This document shows positions 9,690-16,274 of a stretch of 39,655 nucleotides of DNA, piece by piece (within the stretch, counting starts at the first letter, position 1; each line of letters starts with the position of its first letter). Location: IMG/VR virus record IMGVR_UViG_3300028920_000148, positions 1 to 39,655 of that record; one strand, 5' to 3'. Source of the DNA: a virus. The notes under the pieces were generated by a model, which did no database searches, was not told the DNA's origin, and was given only the letters and a program-made list of their open reading frames with translations. A program made the position numbers and the translations under genes.

Positions 9690-10372
9690 TATAAAGTTCC
9701 TCTCCCTACAATTCCTGGTCTTCTAACGCCGATATACTCGCTTCCACTACTTCTATGAGCGGTTAGCATTGGATCGTTAGTGTTGTCTATTCTGTTTAAC
9801 TCTAGTAAATATTTATTATTCCACATCTCTGATTCTTGATATAGCTCGTTTCTTTCAGATATAAATTTACATGTTAAATATACTGTTGCCACTTGATATT
9901 TGTCTGGCAAGTCAGAAGTTGTACTATTGCTACTCATTGTTGCAGGATAATAATAATGTATTATTGACACGTTGCTTGAGCCTGAATAGTCAGGTATTTT
10001 ATAAAAACCTATTCTATCGTCTTGAATCCAGAAATAAGTTGGGGTTCCTTCTTCTGTAGTTAAATCATCAAACCTGTTTTTTAAGCTATTGTATGTCGCC
10101 CAGTTTAAATAATGAACAACACTGTTTGTGTCTGTATATAAAACACAGTTATTGTCATCAAACATTGACATATAATTGCTAGGCAAGTCATATAATTGTG
10201 TTCCATCGACACTAGATATGGTTGATGTTTCATATAATATTTTGCATGTTTCTTGTATTTCTCTTTGAGCGTCATTAACGCACTGATTATAAAAAGCTTC
10301 ACTGTTAGTAACAAAGCTAGTATCGTTCATCCGTTCTGAAGCTCTTGTTTTTATCGATAATAAAGTTGCCAT
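9689..10372 (-). CDS. Head-tail adaptor-like protein, 227 aa
   Basis: The N-terminal helices (residues 1-50, ending in the helix NQCVNDAQREIQETCKI) precede a YDLPSNYMSMF motif near residue 63, then strands and a long C-terminal helix (EMWNNKYLLELNRI). This order, and especially the Y-LP-D/N-Y element, is typical of phage adaptor and stopper proteins that join portal to tail. It would bind the portal ring. The start has an excellent site, TAGGAGG six bases before ATG. That TAG is also the stop codon of the upstream gene. Confidence 0.55.
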   Translation of the reverse strand: MATLLSIKTRASERMNDTSFVTNSEAFYNQCVNDAQREIQETCKILYETSTISSVDGTQLYDLPSNYMSMFDDNNCVLYTDTNSVVHYLNWATYNSLKNRFDDLTTEEGTPTYFWIQDDRIGFYKIPDYSGSSNVSIIHYYYPATMSSNSTTSDLPDKYQVATVYLTCKFISERNELYQESEMWNNKYLLELNRIDNTNDPMLTAHRSSGSEYIGVRRPGIVGRGTL

Positions 10373-10381
10373 GTATTCCTC

Positions 10382-10603
10382 CTATTTAATTACCTTTGCT
10401 ATAGCAAGTGCAAACCCTATTAATGCAGAGCCACCAGCTATCATATTAAAATATTTCTCGTGCCTATCTGTTTTCTTAATTATTCCCTCTCGCCCATTAC
10501 CAACTAAATAACTTTTTATTATTGCAATGTCTTCAGCTATAGAATCTTGCTTGTCGTCTATTTTTTCTATGACTTCTCTGTATACACACTCTTGTTTTTT
10601 CAC
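10382..10603 (-). CDS. XhlA-like small membrane protein, possible holin, 73 aa
   Basis: About 50 residues of amphipathic, coiled-coil-prone sequence followed by one C-terminal membrane segment (residues 54-70, MIAGGSALIGFALAIAK), with a KTDRHEKYFNM motif in front of it. This architecture matches XhlA/hemolysin-type phage membrane proteins that help holins. It lies far from the endolysin, within tail genes. It ends in TAG, which forms part of the next gene's ribosome site. Its frame continues into the adaptor gene if TAG is read through. Confidence 0.5.
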   Translation of the reverse strand: MKKQECVYREVIEKIDDKQDSIAEDIAIIKSYLVGNGREGIIKKTDRHEKYFNMIAGGSALIGFALAIAKVIK

Positions 10604-10663
10604 TCTATTGTCTCCTCTTTGTCAATTATTTGCTTCTTTGTTTGTGTCGTGTTATTGATATTT

Positions 10664-10738
10664 TCATTTAATTACCCGAATATACGACATAACAGGTGTT
10701 GACGTTGGATTCTGTAGGTATTCTATTTCGTTAGCCAT
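10664..10738 (-). CDS. Tiny hypothetical protein, 24 aa
   Basis: Short ORF starting at ATG 10738 (MANEIEYLQNP...) and ending at TGA. AAGGA lies about nine bases upstream of the start. It fills most of the gap between the 73-aa membrane protein and the tail fibre gene. Nothing in the sequence suggests a function, and it may be leader sequence instead. A 13-codon ORF starting at 10667 overlaps its stop but is too short to call. Confidence 0.3.
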   Translation of the reverse strand: MANEIEYLQNPTSTPVMSYIRVIK

Positions 10739-10776
10739 TTTATTTTATCCTTTGTATAAATATTATTTATATTTTT

Positions 10777-13728
10777 TTAGTTTCCTACATACGAAACAGT
10801 GAAATTATTCAGCCCGACACTACCAGTTCCGCCATCAGTATGAGGCCGTATAATGTCCCCAGCTTTGAAATAGCGTGTAGTAGTGCACCATATAGAGTCA
10901 TTATAACTTGCTATCGTTCGACCCGCACAAAGAATATCTTGTGCATTTAATGACGCAGGACCAGTTGACAATTGTGTACTATTTAGTGAAATCCCCCCGT
11001 CCTCATAACCAGAGTTCATGCGTGAGTAAAATTCAATACAATATTTACCTGATTTATTAATAGTTATCTCAAGACCCTTTGCATTTGCGCTATAGCCAGA
11101 ATCATGGTTTTGAGAAAAATAATTTCCACAAAATTCGCGATTATTTGTAAATCGCATAATACACGCATCTGTATCACCATACCCCAAATAAGTATCTAAA
11201 ACTAATTGACACGTTATACGTTCATCAAGTATTTTCCACTCATCACTCTTGGCCTGTATTTTTAATCTGTCCCCATCTCTCGGTAACTCTATTGTTGTCA
11301 TACCGTCAATAGTTTCAGCACCTTCACCATCAACGGTTACTGTATTGGCGAACTCTAATATGCAGTTAGTTTCTGTCTTATTGGCATTTGCAGATAATTC
11401 AAAAGTAGTGCTATTTGTTATGCTTGCCACTGTAGTTCCTGAATTAACATTGTTTCCATATACGTTCATTCCTGCCGATATTACGCTTGTATCGTCCATT
11501 GTGGCTGTTGTACTTCCAGATGTTGTATCACAGGTAGCATCGATAACTCCAGTGTTGTTATGTATTGTTATTACCCTTTTTGTGTTATCTGCTAATGTCG
11601 GTAAGGTAATAGTTATATTAGAGCTAGCAGAATTAACATATACTATCCTATATCCATCGTCGTCTAGTATAGTATAGTTTGCAGTAGTTTCTTTTGTGTT
11701 ATATTCGTTTGATCCACCACCACCAGCGTTATCATCTACATATTTCTTACTTGCAAAGTCTTCATCGTTACTACCCATGTCAGTCGTAGCTGTATATCTA
11801 GCCTCTCCGTCAACTTCCAGTTTTGCGCTTGGACTACTTGTCCCAATGCCAACATTGCCATTATTTAAAGCTAAATAAGAATCTCCACCCCCACTTAAGT
11901 GATGATTTAGTCCTGCAGTGCCATCACAATTATGTATGTACAGGCCGTTTGCGCCAGAAGTATTTGTTTGTCTCCCTATTTGAATCACACCATTGCTGGT
12001 ATTGTCTAATGGTCTTGCATCCAAAAGTAACGAAGAAACTCCCGTATTTGCAATATTTTCTACTACTGTTTGAGAATCGGCAGCATTATAAATTCTAAAA
12101 TAAGAATTTGCATTGTTCCCACTTTCCCTTATTCTTAGTTCGGGATCACCACTACTTTCAATGTGTAATTCTGCTAATGGACTGCTTGTTCCTATTCCTG
12201 CATTACCAGCACTATCTATTCTTAATCTTTCAGTAGGAGAGTCCCCGTCACTACCGTCATTAGTTTGAAATATTAAATCGCCTTTTTGATCGTCACTAGT
12301 GCCGTCATGAGAGGCTTGTATCTTAGCTAAAGTAGTTTTTTCTCCACCCGATTGACGCCCCTTAAAAGTTATTATTGACTCTCTCCCACCATCTGTGTCT
12401 TCTTTTGTTGTATTGCATATAGTCAGCTTTTCACCTTCACCTGAACATAAATCTAACGTACCGTCTGTATCAGAAGATGCTTGAATAAATGTCCCTGCCC
12501 CAGTAACACCATCATCAGCAATAATATCATCAAGCTGACTTGTTACCGTTGCATTTGTGTCTGTTAAAAAACTGTATGAAGAACCGCCAGAATCAACAAC
12601 GTGAATATGGTTATAGAATGATCTAAAATTAACAGTCCCACTTATAAAAGCACCGTAACCAGTACCACTTCCAACAGTAACATGGATTTCATTTCTGTAA
12701 AATTCACTTGTCCCTGAACCGCTAAAATAATAACCTGCTCCTATGCCTGTGCCTGCATCATCTAAAGTAATATAGCAATCATTTATATTCGCAACGCCTG
12801 TTCCTGCACTCAATGTTACCGCTATAGCTGTGCTTGCCCCTGCACCATCTACATCAATATTAACAAAATCTAAATTGACTGTTGCGCCTGTACCTACACT
12901 AATAGCTTGCTTAATCGCACTTGCACCCGCTACGGCGTTGTTATAATCAATAGTACCACGCTTCATATTTAAAGTACCAGCACCAGTTACACTAATACAA
13001 CCAGGTTGACTTGCTGCTGTCACATTAGAGTTAGTACACTCTACATGACAATCTCTCAATGCTATTGAGCCTGTTGAACCTGTAACAGTAAATATTGCCG
13101 AAGTTGCTGCTGTTAATTGCATCTTGATATTAGAAACTCTACAACCTGTATATGCTGCAAAATCACATATATTAGCATCTGCCTGAGTAACTATTTGTTG
13201 AGAAGTTGTTCCTGCGCCAACAACACATTGGTTGTTTGCCGTAAATGCTATAGTATCATTTGCATATGTACCAGGATATACTAAGAATAATTCTCCACCA
13301 CTTGTATTGGCATCTAATGCAGCTTGAATAGTTGCATAATCTCCACCACTTGGCGATACTGTATAAGTTTTCTCTGGTGCTGTAATCTGGGTTAAATCAA
13401 CATCAGCGTCAGGCATTGTAATTGTTCTTGTTGTACCTGTGGATATATTAGATACATCAAAGTTAGCAATCTTTGTATTATCTGTATTATCATATACCTG
13501 GAAGTTAGAGCTATCAAAATATGCTGGTATGTTACCTAATCTGCCCCATGCTGTACCGTTACTATAGTAGAGTCCTGCTGATTTACGGTTAACAAGGTAT
13601 ACTCCTTCACCTGCTAGAGCCACCCATATTTCACCTGAATGGGCCGATGCAGTAGGTAAAGCGGAATAGTTGGCCGCTTGACCACTAACAAAATTATTTG
13701 TATTCGCTACTTGTGAGATTCTTGCCAT
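10777..13728 (-). CDS. Tail fibre protein, 983 aa
   Basis: The N-terminal 120 residues form a tail-attachment type region (SGEIWVALAGEGVYLVNR, then a coiled strand segment). Residues 125-420 show a pectate-lyase-like beta-helix pattern that begins SPSGGDYATIQAALDA. Residues 470-640 carry two fibre motifs, AGIGTSSPLAELHIE and VGIGTSSPSAKLEVD. The end (GKYCIEFYSRMN to NNFTVSYVGN) resembles a C1q/TNF-like trimeric head. It most likely binds the host surface. No S74 chaperone domain is visible. It ends in TAA; the start follows the previous stop by two bases. Confidence 0.75.
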   Translation of the reverse strand: MARISQVANTNNFVSGQAANYSALPTASAHSGEIWVALAGEGVYLVNRKSAGLYYSNGTAWGRLGNIPAYFDSSNFQVYDNTDNTKIANFDVSNISTGTTRTITMPDADVDLTQITAPEKTYTVSPSGGDYATIQAALDANTSGGELFLVYPGTYANDTIAFTANNQCVVGAGTTSQQIVTQADANICDFAAYTGCRVSNIKMQLTAATSAIFTVTGSTGSIALRDCHVECTNSNVTAASQPGCISVTGAGTLNMKRGTIDYNNAVAGASAIKQAISVGTGATVNLDFVNIDVDGAGASTAIAVTLSAGTGVANINDCYITLDDAGTGIGAGYYFSGSGTSEFYRNEIHVTVGSGTGYGAFISGTVNFRSFYNHIHVVDSGGSSYSFLTDTNATVTSQLDDIIADDGVTGAGTFIQASSDTDGTLDLCSGEGEKLTICNTTKEDTDGGRESIITFKGRQSGGEKTTLAKIQASHDGTSDDQKGDLIFQTNDGSDGDSPTERLRIDSAGNAGIGTSSPLAELHIESSGDPELRIRESGNNANSYFRIYNAADSQTVVENIANTGVSSLLLDARPLDNTSNGVIQIGRQTNTSGANGLYIHNCDGTAGLNHHLSGGGDSYLALNNGNVGIGTSSPSAKLEVDGEARYTATTDMGSNDEDFASKKYVDDNAGGGGSNEYNTKETTANYTILDDDGYRIVYVNSASSNITITLPTLADNTKRVITIHNNTGVIDATCDTTSGSTTATMDDTSVISAGMNVYGNNVNSGTTVASITNSTTFELSANANKTETNCILEFANTVTVDGEGAETIDGMTTIELPRDGDRLKIQAKSDEWKILDERITCQLVLDTYLGYGDTDACIMRFTNNREFCGNYFSQNHDSGYSANAKGLEITINKSGKYCIEFYSRMNSGYEDGGISLNSTQLSTGPASLNAQDILCAGRTIASYNDSIWCTTTRYFKAGDIIRPHTDGGTGSVGLNNFTVSYVGN

Positions 13729-13730
13729 TA

Positions 13731-14054
13731 CTACCCGCCTTCAAGATAATATACTGTGCCTGTTCCAGTTGCTAATACAACATAAACATCTACATTAGCA
13801 CCAGCATCTATAGATAGCGTTTCACCGTTTTTAACAAGCATCCCATTGAGCCCTGCTTTAGTTACATTACTAGCACCAACATAAGCTGTTTGATCTGAAT
13901 CATTTCGTATCATTATTGATTTTCTATCAGTTAGCGGGGTATCAGGAATCTTGGCCGCTGTATCAGTTGCCGTTATATTCCCTGCCGATATTCCCTCTCT
14001 CATCCCGTATTGCACAATACCAAGTGGTAATACATTTTGTAATTTTTGAGCCAC
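13731..14054 (-). CDS. Small structural beta protein, 107 aa
   Basis: Strand-rich, with IMIRNDSDQTAYVGAS, GMLVKNGETLSIDAG and a final VYYLEGG. This is the pattern of small phage decoration or fibre-collar proteins. The N-terminus shares QNVLPL with the gene immediately upstream. It ends in a tandem TAG TAA. Role inferred from neighbours: virion structural protein associated with the tail fibre. Confidence 0.5.
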   Translation of the reverse strand: MAQKLQNVLPLGIVQYGMREGISAGNITATDTAAKIPDTPLTDRKSIMIRNDSDQTAYVGASNVTKAGLNGMLVKNGETLSIDAGANVDVYVVLATGTGTVYYLEGG

Positions 14055-14109
14055 TATAATTCTCCTTTATTTTAGTAACTCCTTTTCTAATCTCTCTATT
14101 TCTATTCTA

Positions 14110-14541
14110 CTAAACTAAAAATCCAAACACCATTGCAGTAAATGTATATGTATCTTCTGCACCTGTAGTGGTCGCTGCTGTATCAACGTCAATCTTGACC
14201 GTTCCAGCAGCAGCTACGCTAGCATTTAAACTAGCTATGTTAAAATGCCATGTTTCACCAGCAGCATCAAAGTTAGTCAATGTAGTCTCTGCCACAATGT
14301 CTTCCCATTCTGCTGTAGTTTTACCAACACTTACATCTGCAACGCCAGTAACATTACTTGCCGCTGTCATTCTTAATATAACCTTAGTTACTATTGCTGT
14401 CTTGCCAGTTGGTACGGTATATAGTGTAGTAGCTCCTGTGGATTTACCATCAATACTAGCCGAACCTAACATTACACTCGCTGGTATTGTACTATCAGCA
14501 GCTAATGTAACTTTCAGTGGTAATACGTTTTGACTTGCCAT
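14110..14541 (-). CDS. Small structural beta-sandwich protein, 143 aa
   Basis: Strand-rich protein with VPTGKTAIVTKVILRMTAAS in the middle and regular alternation of polar and hydrophobic residues, consistent with a phage decoration or tail-associated beta sandwich. The N-terminus shares QNVLPL with the next gene. It ends in tandem TAG TAG. The start overlaps the stop of the 36-aa gene (TAATG). No specific function is recognised. Confidence 0.5.
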   Translation of the reverse strand: MASQNVLPLKVTLAADSTIPASVMLGSASIDGKSTGATTLYTVPTGKTAIVTKVILRMTAASNVTGVADVSVGKTTAEWEDIVAETTLTNFDAAGETWHFNIASLNASVAAAGTVKIDVDTAATTTGAEDTYTFTAMVFGFLV

Positions 14542-14651
14542 TATTTTCTCCTTCTGCCAGTCCCTCTAGGTGGAACTTTGCTTTTTGCGCCATATATCTT
14601 TTTATGACGTGCTTTTCTTTGTGCCTCTGTCCTCGGTTTACCTTTTCTCAT
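14541..14651 (-). CDS. Small basic protein, 36 aa
   Basis: Very basic miniprotein (MRKGKPRTEAQRKARHKK..., ending PPRGTGRRRK). I recall similar KPRTEAQRKARHK proteins in the structural regions of many phages. Ribosome site GGAGCTTATA before ATG; the stop overlaps the next start. It may bind nucleic acid or act in assembly; the function is unknown. Confidence 0.6.
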   Translation of the reverse strand: MRKGKPRTEAQRKARHKKIYGAKSKVPPRGTGRRRK

Positions 14652-14661
14652 TATAAGCTCC

Positions 14662-14778
14662 TTAACTAAAACTTGCTAAATCTATAACAACCTCGTTCTT
14701 ATTAACTGGAGGCTTTTCATCTGACGTAGCAGTGAATGTTATTTTTTTAGCCAATGTATTTACGCAGTTATCACTCAT
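14662..14778 (-). CDS. Small hypothetical protein, 38 aa
   Basis: ORF from ATG 14778 (MSDNCVNTLAKK...) to TAA. It overlaps the end of the coiled-coil gene by eight bases, and GGAGC for the next gene follows its stop. No family is recognised. The compact spacing on both sides is the main support. Confidence 0.5.
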   Translation of the reverse strand: MSDNCVNTLAKKITFTATSDEKPPVNKNEVVIDLASFS

Positions 14779-15286
14779 TTGAATTTCCTGTGTTTATTTC
14801 TTCTAACTTGCGACGTTTTCTCTCTTCTTCTCTAAGCATTGTTTCTCTTTCGGCTTCTTCTTTTGCCTTATTTTGTTCTTTTACTTTAAAATCAGCAATG
14901 ACTTGCTCTCTTTCTTTTTTATATTGTTCAACATGTTTTAAATAGTCTTTAAGAGAATTTTCTTCCCCTGGTCTTAATATGCCACCGTTATCTAATTTTT
15001 TACCCTCTAGCCTGTCTATACGGCCCTGTAGTGTTGCAATCCTGCCGTCTAATAAATCTAAATAAGCATCTAAAGGTAGATCATTATTTTTAATTTGAGT
15101 GCTAACAGCGTTTCTTAAATCTGCTATCTCTTCTCTTGTGTTGTCTTTTTGTAGGTTTTGATGAGCTTTAATCTTTAACGATGCCGCTAAGTTAAGCTTC
15201 TCTATCCTTTGCTTTTTGTTTTTTCTCCCTAGTTGAGAGGTCATTTCATTTATATCCTTTAAACTTATCTTGTTTTCTTTTACCAT
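14771..15286 (-). CDS. Coiled-coil protein, 171 aa
   Basis: Start chosen at ATG 15286 because AAGGAG lies seven bases upstream; the longer frame to 15328 has no such site. Almost entirely charged helix. Residues 70-100 (DLLDGRIATLQGRIDRLEGKK) have heptad spacing, and the C-terminus is very rich in Glu/Lys/Arg. Probably an oligomeric assembly or structural protein. No enzymatic motif. It follows the 108-aa protein, whose stop TAG lies just before its start. Confidence 0.55.
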   Translation of the reverse strand: MVKENKISLKDINEMTSQLGRKNKKQRIEKLNLAASLKIKAHQNLQKDNTREEIADLRNAVSTQIKNNDLPLDAYLDLLDGRIATLQGRIDRLEGKKLDNGGILRPGEENSLKDYLKHVEQYKKEREQVIADFKVKEQNKAKEEAERETMLREEERKRRKLEEINTGNSNE

Positions 15287-15288
15287 TT

Positions 15289-15615
15289 CTATGCTCCTTT
15301 TCTTTTTAACCTTCCGTTTTCGTCCCAAACATCAGCATCCGAAAAGCCCCAAACTTTGCCAGGTGTAAATCCTGGATCTTTTTTTTGAGCTTCCTTTCGC
15401 TTCTTTTCCCAGTTATGCTTAGTAATATTCTCACTAGCATAGCTATTAGCAGAGTCAGTTTTAACACGCTTCTTAGTGAATTTTTTCTCTTCTTCTTCAT
15501 TACGCTTATGAACCCTTTCTCTGTTTTTAGCACTTTTTAAATGAGAATAGTCTTGCTTGACTCTTTCGCCAAGATCAACCACTTCTGCATCTGGTGCTAC
15601 TCTAATATTAGCCAT
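15289..15615 (-). CDS. Basic hypothetical protein, 108 aa
   Basis: Start chosen at ATG 15615, preceded by AAAGGAAAC; the longer frame to 15648 lacks a site. Charged sequence rich in Lys, Arg and Glu (residues 25-75), with an aromatic C-terminal segment (GKVWGFSDADVWDENGRL). It overlaps the previous gene's end by eight bases. Function unknown; its position among virion genes suggests an assembly role. Confidence 0.5.
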   Translation of the reverse strand: MANIRVAPDAEVVDLGERVKQDYSHLKSAKNRERVHKRNEEEEKKFTKKRVKTDSANSYASENITKHNWEKKRKEAQKKDPGFTPGKVWGFSDADVWDENGRLKRKGA

Positions 15616-16012
15616 TGTTTCCTTTTGCGTCTTCTGCAACTTTGGCAATTTTTAATTCTTCAATCACTTTATTAAGCTCTTCAATCTCTGCTTTTAGTTC
15701 TTCAACACCTTGCGCTCTATTACCAAAAGCCTTCTTTTGCATTAGCAATCCAGCAAGTCTAGCTCTTTTATCAGAAGCTCTTTTAATTGCCTCTAGTGTT
15801 GTTTTAGGCTCTTCAACAGGCTTTTGTTCTAATTCTTTAATTCTAGCCCATCTAGCCTCTACTCTTGCGCTATTATTAGCCTCTTCTTGTGCTTTTATTT
15901 TAGCTTCTTTGTCTTTTGATACAGTTTCCTTTTTAGGTTTTACAACCTTCTTAGGCGCTACTGTTTTTTTAGCTTTTGGCTTTACTGCTTTTTTTATCTT
16001 TTTTTCCGCCAT
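15608..16012 (-). CDS. Lysine/alanine/proline-rich protein with coiled coil, 134 aa
   Basis: The first 30 residues are built of Lys-Ala-Pro-Val (KKAVKPKAKKTVAPKK), like the tails of H1-type histones. Residues 45-125 form a charged helix with a clear coiled coil (VEELKAEIEELNKVIEELKI). The tail could neutralise DNA or an acidic protein such as the scaffold (inference). It overlaps the 70-aa gene at its start and the 108-aa gene at its end. Ribosome site AAAGGAGC before ATG. Confidence 0.5.
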   Translation of the reverse strand: MAEKKIKKAVKPKAKKTVAPKKVVKPKKETVSKDKEAKIKAQEEANNSARVEARWARIKELEQKPVEEPKTTLEAIKRASDKRARLAGLLMQKKAFGNRAQGVEELKAEIEELNKVIEELKIAKVAEDAKGNNG

Positions 16013-16181
16013 TGTCTAGCTCCTTTTTTTGGTTTTCTAGTTCAATAAAAGCGCCTTGTATTTGTTTCATTTGTTCACTAATACCGTTAGCTTGCTTTTG
16101 TAGTTCTTGCAATGCTTTAGCCCCTTTATCAAATTCTCCCTTTAATTCTTCTTGTCTCTTTTCTATATATCCTAAATCCAT
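15969..16181 (-). CDS. Small coiled-coil protein, 70 aa
   Basis: Helical protein (EKRQEELKGEFDKGAKALQE...) with heptad-like spacing and a Lys-rich tail. Ribosome site AGGAGAGAGA before ATG 16181. Its last 44 bases overlap the next gene in another frame. It is the first of a run of small coiled-coil and basic genes downstream of the repeat-rich fibre protein. Confidence 0.5.
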   Translation of the reverse strand: MDLGYIEKRQEELKGEFDKGAKALQELQKQANGISEQMKQIQGAFIELENQKKELDNGGKKDKKSSKAKS

Positions 16182-16198
16182 TTATCTCTCTCCTTCTT

Positions 16199-16237
16199 TT
16201 TTTATTTGAGCGGGGATAGTGTCAATCACGTCCCCGC
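16199..16237 (-). promoter_or_regulatory. Hairpin with promoter-like elements before the small-gene run
   Basis: The 93-base gap 16182-16274 holds a strong hairpin: GCGGGGA (16210-16216) pairs with TCCCCGC (16231-16237), and GTG (16219-16221) with CAC (16227-16229) inside. On the minus strand the loop contains TTGACA (16220-16225), and TAAAAA follows after 15 bases (16199-16204), as in the other candidate promoters here. No U-run follows on the minus strand, so it is not a standard terminator. A second small hairpin, CGCT-ATTA-AGCG, lies at 16248-16259. Confidence 0.35.
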
Positions 16238-16274
16238 CCATCAGATATAACGCTATTAAGCGATTATCCCTTTG

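Noticed and set aside
11249-11677. Plus-strand ORF of 142 codons
   Set aside because: Shadow of the tail fibre gene, with no ribosome site and no recognisable protein pattern.
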